Below are positions 43,355 to 52,017 of a stretch of 64,000 nucleotides of DNA, one piece after another (the stretch's first letter is position 1; every line of letters begins with the position of its first letter). The translations under genes were made by a program, and so were the position numbers. The notes below the pieces were generated by a model that did no database searches, was not told where the DNA came from, and worked only from the letters and a program-made list of their open reading frames with translations. The stretch spans positions 22,048 to 86,047 of the forward strand of contig CAZLXW010000010.1 of assembly GCA_964563505.1 (NCBI GenBank), given 5' to 3'. This DNA is from UBA1351 sp964563505. Its GTDB lineage: Bacteria > Bacillota > Clostridia > Lachnospirales > Vallitaleaceae.

Positions 43355-45439
43355 TTCTAATAAAGCTTTTCTAGAAAGATTAATACGTCCTTGACTATCA
43401 ATTTCCATGACTTTAACAGAAATCTTGTCACCGACTTGTACGACATCTTCCACTTTATTCACGCGCTCTTTTGCTAATTTGCTGATGTGGACAAGTCCGT
43501 CTTTACCCGGTGCTAATTCAACAAATGCACCAAAGTTAGTAATGCGAACAACTGTACCATTATAAACAGTACCCACTTCAATATCTTTTCCAATCATTTC
43601 AATAATACTAAGGGCTTTTTGAACCATTTCATGGTCATCTCCACATATAAACACACGACCGTCATCCTCGATATCAATTTTAACACCTGTTTCATCAATG
43701 ATACGGTTAATTGTTTTTCCGCGAGGTCCAACCACCTCACCGATTTTTTCCGGGTCAATCATTGTTTGAATAATTTTAGGTGCATATGGAGATAGCTCTT
43801 TACGCGCCTCGCTGATACATACATTCATAACATCATCTAAAATCATCATTCTTGATTTTTGGGTGTTATAAATTGCCTTTTCAACAATCTCATTTGTAAT
43901 TCCTTTAACTTTCATATCAAGCTGAATCGCTGTGATGCCATCTTTGGTCCCGGCAACTTTAAAGTCCATATCGCCGAAGAAGTCCTCAAGGCCTTGTATA
44001 TCTGTCAATAAGACAAAGTCATCATCCGTATCTCCAGTGACCAAACCGCATGTAATCCCAGCTACCGGTTTCTTAATCGGAACACCTGCTGCCATTAAGG
44101 ATAATGAACTTGCACAAATACTCCCTTGTGAAGTTGAACCGTTTGAGCTTACAACTTCGGATACTGTACGAATGGCATAAGGGAACTCTTCCTCAGATGG
44201 TAATACGGGTACTAAGGCTCTTTCAGCAAGAGCACCATGACCAATCTCTCGTCGTCCCGGTCCTCGTGAAGGTCGGCATTCACCAACTGAATATGATGGG
44301 AAGTTATAATGATGCATATAACGTTTTCCAGTGACCAAATCATCTAAACCATCAATACGCTGTGTATCGCCTAAGGCTCCAAGCGTCGTGATATTTAATA
44401 CTTGTGTTTCTCCACGTGAAAACAATCCACTACCATGAGTACGTGGCAATATATCTATTTCTGCACTTAAGGCACGAACTTCATCTAAAGCTCTGCCATC
44501 TGGACGCTTATGATCTTTTAAGATCATTTTACGAACTGTTTTCTTTTGATATTGGTACAAGCCTTCATCGATTAAGCTCATCCAATCTCCATTTTCTGCA
44601 TAAGCTTCTTCAAGACGTTCTCTAAAAACACCAAGGCGTTCTTGACGCTGTTGTTTATCATCAGTAAATACTGCCGTTTCCATTTCTTCAGCAGGAATAA
44701 GTTCCTTCATAGAAGCAAACATGTCCTCCGGAATACCCACAACTTCGTATTTTTGTTTTTCCTTACCTTCTTTTTCAACAATTGAATTAATAAAAGCAAC
44801 AATCTCCTTATTTAATTCATGAGCTTTAAAAATCGCATCGATCATAACAGCTTCAGGAATTTCGTTACCATCAGCCTCAATCATTGTGATCTTGTCAGCA
44901 GTTGAAAATACAGTTAAGGTCATATCCGTTTTTTCACGTTCTTCAGCATTTGGATTAAATACTAATTCCCCGTCAACAAGTCCGACGATAGTAGCTCCTG
45001 TAGGCCCTTGAAATGGGATGTCTGAAATAGACAAGGCAATAGATGTACCGTTCATAGCAACAAGCTCCGGTTGATTATCTTGATCAACACATAAAACCGT
45101 ATTGGTAACGGCACAATCATTTCTGTAGTCTTTTGGGAATAGGGGACGAATAGGACGGTCAATAACACGTGATGTTAATATTGAATTCTCACTTGGGCGT
45201 CCTTCACGTTTAATAAAGCCTCCCGGAATTTTACCAATGGCATAAAATTTTTCCTCATAATCCACACTTAAAGGAAAAAAATCAATTCCCGGTCTTGGTC
45301 TTTCTGAAGCAGTTGCTGTTGATAGAACAACGGTCTCTCCATAGGTTACCAAACATGCTCCATTGGCTAACCCTGCTACTTTACCGATCTCAACACTAAG
45401 TGTTCTACCGGCTAATTCTGTTGAATATACTCTTGACAT
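43349..45439 (-). CDS. pnp: Polynucleotide phosphorylase
   Basis: A phosphorolytic 3'-5' exoribonuclease and trimeric ring. The 696-residue product has two RNase PH domains, with FFPLSVDYEEKFYAIGKIPG and GRREIGHGALAERAL. A KH domain follows at about 553-610 (IGEVVGPRGKTINRIIDETG), then an S1 domain at about 620-690 (NFGAFVELAPGKDGLVHISK). Start ATG 45439 follows AAAGGAGA. A long leader hairpin separates it from rpsO, consistent with RNA-level control. Confidence 0.98.
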   Translation of the reverse strand: MSRVYSTELAGRTLSVEIGKVAGLANGACLVTYGETVVLSTATASERPRPGIDFFPLSVDYEEKFYAIGKIPGGFIKREGRPSENSILTSRVIDRPIRPLFPKDYRNDCAVTNTVLCVDQDNQPELVAMNGTSIALSISDIPFQGPTGATIVGLVDGELVFNPNAEEREKTDMTLTVFSTADKITMIEADGNEIPEAVMIDAIFKAHELNKEIVAFINSIVEKEGKEKQKYEVVGIPEDMFASMKELIPAEEMETAVFTDDKQQRQERLGVFRERLEEAYAENGDWMSLIDEGLYQYQKKTVRKMILKDHKRPDGRALDEVRALSAEIDILPRTHGSGLFSRGETQVLNITTLGALGDTQRIDGLDDLVTGKRYMHHYNFPSYSVGECRPSRGPGRREIGHGALAERALVPVLPSEEEFPYAIRTVSEVVSSNGSTSQGSICASSLSLMAAGVPIKKPVAGITCGLVTGDTDDDFVLLTDIQGLEDFFGDMDFKVAGTKDGITAIQLDMKVKGITNEIVEKAIYNTQKSRMMILDDVMNVCISEARKELSPYAPKIIQTMIDPEKIGEVVGPRGKTINRIIDETGVKIDIEDDGRVFICGDDHEMVQKALSIIEMIGKDIEVGTVYNGTVVRITNFGAFVELAPGKDGLVHISKLAKERVNKVEDVVQVGDKISVKVMEIDSQGRINLSRKALLED

Positions 45440-45459
45440 AAAATGTCTCCTTTCTTTAT

Positions 45460-45547
45460 GCCCTGAGTCCTTAGTCTTTAGTGTCTATTCTCCACGTCTT
45501 TATTTGGAGAACAAAAACTAGAGACTAATAGAATAAAACTTCAGGGC
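45460..45547 (-). ncRNA. Long structured leader of pnp
   Basis: Three coaxial helices can form: GCCCTGA / TCAGGGC (45460-45466, 45541-45547), TTAGTCTTTAGT / ACTAGAGACTAA (45471-45482, 45517-45528, one wobble) and TTCTCC / GGAGAA (45488-45493, 45506-45511). It lies between the promoter candidate and the pnp ribosome binding site. A long helix here recalls leaders cleaved by RNase III; that comparison is inference. Confidence 0.7.
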
Positions 45548-45558
45548 GCGTTATACTA

Positions 45559-45587
45559 ATTATACTAGATAAAAAAATATTTGTATA
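45559..45587 (-). promoter_or_regulatory. Candidate pnp promoter
   Basis: TATACA, 17 bases, perfect TATAAT on the minus strand. The -35 lies inside the palindrome TATAGGT-TTG-ACCTATA (45584-45600), which could be an operator or part of the rpsO 3' end. Confidence 0.5.
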
Positions 45588-45599
45588 GGTTTGACCTAT

Positions 45600-45631
45600 A
45601 AAAATATAGAGCGGAAATAATCCGCTCTATA
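45600..45631 (-). terminator. Terminator after rpsO
   Basis: TATAGAGCGGA and TCCGCTCTATA form a perfect 11-base-pair stem with loop AATAA just after the rpsO stop, followed on the minus strand by five T residues. Confidence 0.85.
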
Positions 45632-45635
45632 AAAT

Positions 45636-45899
45636 TTACTTTCTAAGACCTAATCGAGCAATTAATGCACGGTATGCTTCAATATCTGTATCTTGTAAGT
45701 ATCTTAATAAGTTTCTTCTGTGACCAACCATTTTAAGAAGACCACGTCTTGAGTGATGATCTTTCTTATGCATTTTTAAATGCTCATTAAGTTCATTAAT
45801 ACGTGTTGTTAATAAAGCGATTTGAACTTCTGGTGAACCTGTATCATTTGCAGTTCGACCGAAGTCTTTCATAATTTGTTGTTTTGTTTCTTTGTTCAT
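45636..45899 (-). CDS. rpsO: 30S ribosomal protein S15
   Basis: S15 binds 16S rRNA early in small-subunit assembly. The 87-residue product has the typical ends MNKETKQQIMKDFGR and YRALIARLGLRK, and the RNA-contacting stretch HKKDHHSRRGLLKMVGHRR. It lies upstream of pnp as in many bacteria, here with its own promoter and terminator. A structured leader precedes it. Confidence 0.98.
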   Translation of the reverse strand: MNKETKQQIMKDFGRTANDTGSPEVQIALLTTRINELNEHLKMHKKDHHSRRGLLKMVGHRRNLLRYLQDTDIEAYRALIARLGLRK

Positions 45900-45926
45900 A
45901 ATATGAACCTCCTTTTGTATAATAAC

Positions 45927-45973
45927 GCCATTGCCAAGAAATCGGACGGAGATTCCTAACCCCTAGCATTGGC
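45927..45973 (-). ncRNA. Structured rpsO leader, candidate S15 autoregulatory element
   Basis: On the transcript GCCAAUGCUAGGGG can pair with the segment ending GGCAAUGGC, with one A-A mismatch and several G-U pairs. The loop contains a GGA-AUC-UCC mini-hairpin. It lies between the predicted transcription start (about 45983) and the ribosome binding site. S15 commonly represses its own translation through leader structures; the match here is by position and foldability only. Confidence 0.5.
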
Positions 45974-45989
45974 TAACTTCCAATTAAAA

Positions 45990-46018
45990 ATAATAGCATA
46001 GTTTCCTTTTATTGTAAA
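45990..46018 (-). promoter_or_regulatory. rpsO promoter
   Basis: TTTACA, 17 bases, TATTAT on the minus strand; each hexamer matches five of six positions. The leader would be about 84 bases. Confidence 0.7.
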
Positions 46019-46028
46019 GGATAAAGGC

Positions 46029-46154
46029 TTATTTTTTCTTTTCTTTTTTCTTTTTCTTTTTCTTCTTTTTTACATCCTTCAATTCAAGCAAAGGGCAGTC
46101 ACTACAATACTTGCCCTTTTTTTTCCATTTACCACAGCATTTTGACTTTGACAT
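46029..46154 (-). CDS. 41-residue Cys/Lys-rich small protein
   Basis: A short reading frame between ribF and the rpsO promoter. The product begins MSKSKCCGKWKKKGKYCSDC, followed by a short link and a tail of 13 residues that is all Lys apart from one Glu. Four cysteines (CC near residue 6, then CxxC at 17-20) could form a metal site; the basic tail suggests RNA or ribosome contact, which is inference. ATG 46154 is eight bases after AAAGGA; an in-frame ATG at 46160 is too close to it. It is 14 bases after the ribF stop, so probably cotranscribed. I have a memory of similar CCxKYxxKGKxCxxCP small proteins in other bacteria, but the function is unknown. Confidence 0.7.
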   Translation of the reverse strand: MSKSKCCGKWKKKGKYCSDCPLLELKDVKKKKKKKKKEKKK

Positions 46155-46167
46155 ATACATCGTCCTT

Positions 46168-47091
46168 TCACAAGTTGTAATAGGCTCTTAGATCTTTCTC
46201 GTCTTCTTTCATCTGTGTTACTAATTCTTCAATGGAGTCATATTTTTCTTCTGTTCGCAAGAATTTATGGAATTTTACCAAAATACGCTCACCATAAATT
46301 TCTTGATCAAAATCAATAATATAGGTTTCAACAAGAATTTCATAGATGTTTTCATCAATCGTTGGCTTGGTTCCCACATAAGTTAATCCAAAATAGGTCT
46401 TGCCAAGGACATCGACTTCTGTCGCATAGATTCCATTACGGGGAAGTTGTTTATGACCATCCGGTTTTACATTGGCCGTTGGATATCCAATGGTACGTCC
46501 TAGTTTTGCACCTTCAATAACAACACCGGTTACAAAATATGGTCGTCCCATGAGTGTTTCAGCTAAATCCATATCTGCTTCTTGAATAGCTTCCCGTATC
46601 CATGTGCTACTAATGATACGGTTATTATAGGAAACCTTTTTCAATGCATGTAAGGTATATCCATATTGTTTTGAAAAATGTTCAAGGGTTTCGATATTAC
46701 CTTTTCGCATTTTTCCAAACGCATAATCTTCACCAACAACGACGGCTTTGGCACCTAAATGTTCATATAAAATCTTCTCTATAAAAGTTTCCGGTTCCAT
46801 GCTTGCCGTTTCTTTTGTAAACGGGAATTGTATATAATAATCCATCCCCTCATGTTCAGCAACATGTTGTTTCTCCATATCTGTATTAATTAAAGCAACT
46901 TCATGTTTGGACAAAACATGGGTTGGATGTGGGTAAAAAGTAAAAAAAGCGGTACATAATTGTCGCTCTTTTGCAATTTCTTTTGCCTTTGTTAGGAGTG
47001 TTAGATGGCCTTTATGCAGTCCATCAAAATTACCAAGCACAACAACAGTATCTTTTATAATGCTCTTTTGAATATCATTAATAAATTTCAT
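46168..47091 (-). CDS. ribF: Bifunctional riboflavin kinase / FAD synthetase
   Basis: Makes FMN and then FAD from riboflavin. The N-terminal adenylyltransferase has VVVLGNFDGLHKGHLTLL near residue 15, and the C-terminal riboflavin kinase has RTIGYPTANV and NGIYATEV. ATG 47091 is six bases after GAGG; an earlier in-frame GTG is inside truB and is rejected. The product has 307 residues, the usual length. It sits directly after truB, a common pairing. Confidence 0.96.
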   Translation of the reverse strand: MKFINDIQKSIIKDTVVVLGNFDGLHKGHLTLLTKAKEIAKERQLCTAFFTFYPHPTHVLSKHEVALINTDMEKQHVAEHEGMDYYIQFPFTKETASMEPETFIEKILYEHLGAKAVVVGEDYAFGKMRKGNIETLEHFSKQYGYTLHALKKVSYNNRIISSTWIREAIQEADMDLAETLMGRPYFVTGVVIEGAKLGRTIGYPTANVKPDGHKQLPRNGIYATEVDVLGKTYFGLTYVGTKPTIDENIYEILVETYIIDFDQEIYGERILVKFHKFLRTEEKYDSIEELVTQMKEDEKDLRAYYNL

Positions 47092-47102
47092 CCCATACCT
47101 CA

Positions 47103-48032
47103 CTAATAAAACATTTTCTCGACACGTAATATCGGAGTATCCTTCTGTTTATCTATAACATAAAGACCGACAAAATGTTCATTTGAATCATAAAGTCGAT
47201 ACCTTTTATTCAATGTTAATGCATTTCCTTTTATTGAAATATTCGCATGAACAAACTCTGTTGGAAGTTTATTCCCATTATGAATATATGAATCATATTC
47301 TGATGATACAACAAGTTTGGGGTATTCGTCAAATAGTGAATCAATTGAATGTAACTTCGATTCTATTTGATTGTTTTCCATCATTTTCTCGATTTCAGAT
47401 AAGGTTAATGCGTCAGCAAGATTAAACGTACCCACCTTTACGCGTTCAAGGTCAGTCATACATGCTCCGTAGCCAAGCAGTTCACCTAGATCATGAATCA
47501 ATGTACGAATATATGTGCCTTTAGAGCAGGTGACATCAAAGCGATATGAATGATTTCCCATAGGAAGGAAGTTATCAATATGAAGAATCCGAACCGGACG
47601 TGCTTGTCTTTCAACTTCAATACCTTGTCTTGCCAATTCATATAGTCGCTTTCCATCTTTTTTTATAGCCGAATACATGGGTGGAACTTGCATGTATTCG
47701 CCTAAAAAAGATAAGAGGGCCTGTTCAACATCTGCATCAGATATTGAAATAACATCCTTATAAGATCGGATAACATTTCCTGAAATATCTTGAGTGTCGG
47801 TCTGTAAACCTAATTGAAATGTTGCACGATAAGTTTTTTCTTTATTTGTAAGTAAATCAACCACTTTGGTTGCTTTTCCGATACATATAGGCAAAACACC
47901 TGTTGCATCCGGATCTAGTGTACCTGTATGGCCAATACGACGAATTTTAGTTATTCTCCGAAGTATTGCCACAACATCAAAGGAGGTCATCCCTTTTTCT
48001 TTATATACATTAAGAATTCCGTTCATAGGCAT
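47103..48032 (-). CDS. truB: tRNA pseudouridine(55) synthase
   Basis: Modifies U55 of the tRNA T-loop. The 309-residue product starts MPMNGILNVYKEKGMTSFDV. The catalytic aspartate lies in IGHTGTLDPDATGVLPI near residue 42, and GTYIRTLIHDLGE near 175 is conserved. Its start overlaps the end of nrnA. An alternative ATG two codons in is possible. Confidence 0.97.
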   Translation of the reverse strand: MPMNGILNVYKEKGMTSFDVVAILRRITKIRRIGHTGTLDPDATGVLPICIGKATKVVDLLTNKEKTYRATFQLGLQTDTQDISGNVIRSYKDVISISDADVEQALLSFLGEYMQVPPMYSAIKKDGKRLYELARQGIEVERQARPVRILHIDNFLPMGNHSYRFDVTCSKGTYIRTLIHDLGELLGYGACMTDLERVKVGTFNLADALTLSEIEKMMENNQIESKLHSIDSLFDEYPKLVVSSEYDSYIHNGNKLPTEFVHANISIKGNALTLNKRYRLYDSNEHFVGLYVIDKQKDTPILRVEKMFY

Positions 48033-49002
48033 TAATCAACTCGCTTTCAAAAGACTTAATAACCTCAGTGAGCTTTCCATCCATAGAACATCCCGCAGCT
48101 TTAATATGACCGCCACCCTTATATTTCTTAGCAATCTCACATACATCAATCGTTGAATTTGAACGCAAACTAATTTTATATTTTTCGTGATCTATTCCTA
48201 GAATAAAACAACTGATATAAGCGGTATCGACTTCGATCAATTGATTTACTATAGCTTCAGTATCACTTTTTTGAAGACTATGTTTTTCCATATCTTCATC
48301 AGAAATGTATGCCATAACAATATGCCCTTCTCCAAACACTTTCATATTTGATAATGCTATTTGAAGAGCCTTTAATGATTTTTCGGTTTTTGTAAAATAA
48401 AGCTTATTAATGAGAAACGTTTGATCAACACCTACATCCACAAGCTTAGCCGCAATATAATGGGTTTCTTTTCGCGTACAATCATGCTTAAACAAGCCTG
48501 TATCATAGATGATTCCCGTATATAATGCAGTGGCTATATGAACATCATCAATATGTTCATGCTTATGAAGATCGAGCATCATACCGATAACTTCGCATGT
48601 TGAACTTGCATGGACATCCACTTGTTGGATATCTGCAAAGTGATCATTACTACTATGATGATCAATATTTATTGTTAATCGTGCCTGGGAAAACAAATCC
48701 ATAAAAGGTTCAATACGACTTAAGTCCCCTGAATCAACAATGATTAGTTGATAGGGAGAACTCATAAGCTGGTCTTGATCACTTGTGTAGTCGCTAAGAG
48801 AAAAAATTTCTTCATAATCCTTTAAAAATTCATACCCATTCGGTTTTTCTTCAAGTATGACGCGAACATTATAACCATCTTTTTTAAGTAAATGATACAA
48901 TGCTAGCGCTGAACCTATACAATCTCCATCTGGATGAACATGTCCGGTAATATAGACATATTCATCCTTTGACAAATGATTTTTTAATTCAATATAATTC
49001 AT
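48010..49002 (-). CDS. nrnA: DHH-family phosphoesterase, NrnA-like
   Basis: A manganese-dependent phosphodiesterase that degrades nanoRNAs or pAp. The 330-residue product has the motifs HVHPDGDCIGSALAL near residue 21, IVDSGDLSR near 88 and INIDHHSSNDHFAD near 115. The C-terminal DHHA1 substrate motif is GGGHIKAAGC near 300. It lies between rbfA and truB, as in other Firmicutes. Confidence 0.94.
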   Translation of the reverse strand: MNYIELKNHLSKDEYVYITGHVHPDGDCIGSALALYHLLKKDGYNVRVILEEKPNGYEFLKDYEEIFSLSDYTSDQDQLMSSPYQLIIVDSGDLSRIEPFMDLFSQARLTINIDHHSSNDHFADIQQVDVHASSTCEVIGMMLDLHKHEHIDDVHIATALYTGIIYDTGLFKHDCTRKETHYIAAKLVDVGVDQTFLINKLYFTKTEKSLKALQIALSNMKVFGEGHIVMAYISDEDMEKHSLQKSDTEAIVNQLIEVDTAYISCFILGIDHEKYKISLRSNSTIDVCEIAKKYKGGGHIKAAGCSMDGKLTEVIKSFESELINAYERNS

Positions 49003-49016
49003 TTTATCACCTGCTC

Positions 49017-49379
49017 TTAATTTTCATCAGGATGATTGACTTCATCAATTAACTTGCTCATTTTAACTCCATATTCAATTGAATGATCAATGACAAAAAT
49101 TAATTCCGGAGTATTTCTCAAGTTAACTTTTTGAGCTAATTCACGACGAATAAAGCCTGCTGAATTTTTAAGACCTTCTAAAGTCTCTTGGTGCTTTTCC
49201 TCATCGCCTAAAGTACTAAAGTGCACTTTGCAAAATTTAAGGTCAGGTGTTGTATCGACATGAACAATGCTTATTAGTGTATCAACGCGAGGATCTTTTA
49301 GACCATTGCGAATAATAGCACTAATCTCATGCTTGATTTCTTCATTAATGCGTATAATACGATTACTGTTCTTTTTCAT
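49017..49379 (-). CDS. rbfA: 30S ribosome-binding factor A
   Basis: A KH-like protein of 120 residues for 16S rRNA maturation and cold adaptation. The family plan is clear: RINEEIKHEISAIIRNGLKD, DTLISIVHVDTTPDLKFCKV and FIRRELAQKVNLRNTPELIF. It follows infB by 26 bases. Confidence 0.96.
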   Translation of the reverse strand: MKKNSNRIIRINEEIKHEISAIIRNGLKDPRVDTLISIVHVDTTPDLKFCKVHFSTLGDEEKHQETLEGLKNSAGFIRRELAQKVNLRNTPELIFVIDHSIEYGVKMSKLIDEVNHPDEN

Positions 49380-49405
49380 ATAATCACCTTCTTAACTTGA
49401 ACTCA

Positions 49406-51454
49406 TTATCTTGGTATTTCTTCCATAACGAAACCTTCAATGACATCACCTGTTTTTATGTCATTGTATTTTTCTAGCATAATACCACATTCGTATCCGG
49501 TAGCAACTTCTTTGGCATCATCTTTAAATCTTTTTAATGATGCTAATGCCCCTTCATATAATACGACACCGTCTCGGACAAGTCGAACTTGACTGTTACG
49601 AACAATTTTTCCGTCAGTTACGTAAGAACCGGCAATTGTTCCCACATTAGAAACTTTAAATGTATCCCGCACTTCGGCATGGCCGGTAACTTTTTCCTCA
49701 AATATTGGGTCAAGCATACCTTTCATAGCAAGTTCGATATCTTCAATTGCATTATAAATAACACGATACAAACGCACATCAATTTTTTCACGGTCTGCTG
49801 TAACCTTAGCATTTGATTCCGGACGTACATTAAAACCGATAATTATAGCATTTGAGGCACTAGCCAACATAACATCGGATTCATTGATTGCACCAACACC
49901 ACCATGGATAATATTAATAATGACTTCTTCATTTGAAAGTTTCATTAAACTTTGTTTGACAGCTTCAACAGAACCTTGTACATCTGCTTTAACAATCAAT
50001 TTAAGTTCTTTCATTTCACCTTCATGAATTTGATGGAATAAGTCATCTAATGTAACTTTCTGTGGTGTGTTTTGAATCATTTTTTCACGGACATTTGATT
50101 GAAGTTTTTCAGACAAATGTCGCGCTTCACGTTCATTCGACGTCTGGTAGAAGGCTTCTCCTGCTGAAGGAACTTCACTTAAACCAAGGATTTCAACGGG
50201 AGTTGAAGGTCCTGCAGTGCGTACACGCTTTCCTTGATCATTAATCATGGCACGTACTTTTCCGTGTGTTGTTCCGGCAAGAATAGAATCTCCGATTTTT
50301 AAGGTTCCGTTTTGTACAAGAACAGTAGCTACCGGTCCACGACCTTTATCTAGTTGCGCTTCAACAATGGTTCCACGAGCAGGTTTCTTAGGATTTGCTT
50401 TCAATTCTCCAAGTTCTGCCACAAGCAAAATCATCTCAAGTAATTGATCAATTCCGGTTTTTTCGATTGCAGAAACATGAACACAAATGGTGTCTCCACC
50501 CCAATCTTCTGTAACAAGACCATATTCAATAAGTTCTTGTTTTACACGATCCGGATTGGCGCCTTCTTTATCGATTTTATTAATGGCAACAATAATCTGT
50601 ACACCTGCTGCTTTGGCGTGATTGATTGCTTCAACTGTTTGAGGCATAACTCCATCATCTGCTGCAACAACAAGAATAGCAATATCTGTAGCCATTGCTC
50701 CACGTAAGCGCATTGCTGTAAACGCTTCATGACCTGGTGTATCCAAAAATGTAATTTTTTCGTTGTTAAGTTCAACGGAATATGCACCGATATGTTGCGT
50801 AATTCCCCCTTGTTCGCCTTCAGTAACTTGGGTTTGACGAATGGCATCAAGAAGTGATGTCTTTCCATGGTCAACATGACCCATAACGACAACAACCGGT
50901 GGACGTTTTACTGTATCTTTATCATCTTCTACGTCCGCCGCAAAAAATTCTTCAATAAAATCTTTTTCTTCTTCTTTTTCGACAAGAATATCATATTCTA
51001 ATCCAATCTCAGTAGCTAAAGCAAAGTTGATCTCTTGATTGGCTGTAGCCATAATACCTTTTATCATAAGATATTTTACAATCTCAGATATAGGGCATTC
51101 AATTTTTTCTGCTAAAGCTTTTACCGTAATTTCATCACCAATGTAGATGACATCTTCTTTTTCTTCTGTCTCTTCTTCCTTACGATGCTTCTTTGATGTT
51201 TTTTGTCTCTTATTCGACGATTCATTTTTTGTATCTTTTGTCTCAGGAACGTCTTTTTTTGGTTCTTCTTGTTTCGGTTCCTCTTTTTTTTCTTTGTCTT
51301 CACGATAATATTCGACAATGACTTTTTCGTCATCTTCTTTTACCGAACTCATGTGATTTTTTACCGGTATATCAAAGTCCTTTAGCGTGTTAATCAGATC
51401 TTTGGAATCAATCCCTAAATCTTTAGCTATTTCGTGTACACGTCTTTTTGACAT
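49406..51454 (-). CDS. infB: Translation initiation factor IF-2
   Basis: A GTPase that brings initiator tRNA to the 30S subunit. ATG 51454 (MSKRRVHEIAKDLG) follows GGAGGTGAAAGG; the longer reading is rejected. The 682-residue form has a short N-terminal region with a Lys/Glu-rich linker (about 60-115). The IF2_N domain is followed by the G domain, with GHVDHGKTSLLD near 194, DTPGHEAF near 240 and NKID near 294. Beta-barrel and C-terminal domains then follow. Confidence 0.97.
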   Translation of the reverse strand: MSKRRVHEIAKDLGIDSKDLINTLKDFDIPVKNHMSSVKEDDEKVIVEYYREDKEKKEEPKQEEPKKDVPETKDTKNESSNKRQKTSKKHRKEEETEEKEDVIYIGDEITVKALAEKIECPISEIVKYLMIKGIMATANQEINFALATEIGLEYDILVEKEEEKDFIEEFFAADVEDDKDTVKRPPVVVVMGHVDHGKTSLLDAIRQTQVTEGEQGGITQHIGAYSVELNNEKITFLDTPGHEAFTAMRLRGAMATDIAILVVAADDGVMPQTVEAINHAKAAGVQIIVAINKIDKEGANPDRVKQELIEYGLVTEDWGGDTICVHVSAIEKTGIDQLLEMILLVAELGELKANPKKPARGTIVEAQLDKGRGPVATVLVQNGTLKIGDSILAGTTHGKVRAMINDQGKRVRTAGPSTPVEILGLSEVPSAGEAFYQTSNEREARHLSEKLQSNVREKMIQNTPQKVTLDDLFHQIHEGEMKELKLIVKADVQGSVEAVKQSLMKLSNEEVIINIIHGGVGAINESDVMLASASNAIIIGFNVRPESNAKVTADREKIDVRLYRVIYNAIEDIELAMKGMLDPIFEEKVTGHAEVRDTFKVSNVGTIAGSYVTDGKIVRNSQVRLVRDGVVLYEGALASLKRFKDDAKEVATGYECGIMLEKYNDIKTGDVIEGFVMEEIPR

Positions 51455-51458
51455 CCTT

Positions 51459-51755
51459 TCACCTCCATGTTTTTTCAATGCTCGTTGCAAATTGTTCATC
51501 GGTAACACAAATGGTCGCTCGAAACTGCTTTCCGATGGCATGACCTAATTCATCCTTATCAAAATCAATTTTATAAGGAATCTGTCTATAATTACACATA
51601 TTTGTAAATTTCTTTTTTGTATTATCTGATGCGTTGTCGGCAATAATAACGAGGTGAGCATGACCTGCTTTTATTGCTGTTTCGACAGAAAATTCTCCCG
51701 ATGAGATTTTACCTGCCTTTTGACATAGTCCAATCATACTTAAGGTCTTATTCAA
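51459..51755 (-). CDS. ylxQ: L7Ae-family RNA-binding protein YlxQ, TTG start
   Basis: A 98-residue ribosomal protein L7Ae/L30e/S12e-like protein of the nusA-infB operon. It has IGLCQKAGKISSGEFSVE near residue 8 and AHLVIIADNASDNTKKK near 33. The TTG at 51755 is the only in-frame start within reach of AAAGGAGG, which lies within the ylxR end; the next ATG is 18 bases further. It overlaps ylxR by eight bases. RNA target unknown. Confidence 0.9.
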   Translation of the reverse strand: MNKTLSMIGLCQKAGKISSGEFSVETAIKAGHAHLVIIADNASDNTKKKFTNMCNYRQIPYKIDFDKDELGHAIGKQFRATICVTDEQFATSIEKTWR

Positions 51756-52014
51756 GTTGATCTAGTGCCTCCTTTAGTGACTCGCTAATGTCTTTGGGAA
51801 TACTGCATTTAAAAGAACGCTCGAGCCCTTTGTTTTTCAGCGACTTTTCTAGACATTCTTTTGACTTACATATATAAGCGCCCCGACCATTCGCTTTTCC
51901 GGAAATATCAATTAAAAATTCACCTTCTGATGTTTTAACAATTCGTAACATTTCGCGTTTATCTTTTAATTCTTGACATCCTGTGCATTTACGTAATGGT
52001 TTTTTCTTAGCCAT
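51748..52014 (-). CDS. rnpM: YlxR (RnpM) family RNA-binding protein
   Basis: The 88-residue product shows the YlxR signature RKCTGCQELKDKREMLRIVK and GRGAYICKSKECLEKSLKNK. YlxR has been reported to bind the RNase P RNA and modulate RNase P, hence the name RnpM. It lies between nusA and ylxQ in the standard order. Confidence 0.93.
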   Translation of the reverse strand: MAKKKPLRKCTGCQELKDKREMLRIVKTSEGEFLIDISGKANGRGAYICKSKECLEKSLKNKGLERSFKCSIPKDISESLKEALDQLE

Positions 52015-52017
52015 AGA

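Noticed and set aside
46029..46075. Poly-Lys tract as evidence of frameshifting or a decayed gene
   Set aside because: The tail mixes AAA, AAG and one GAA codon and ends in a clean stop, so it looks like a real basic tail.
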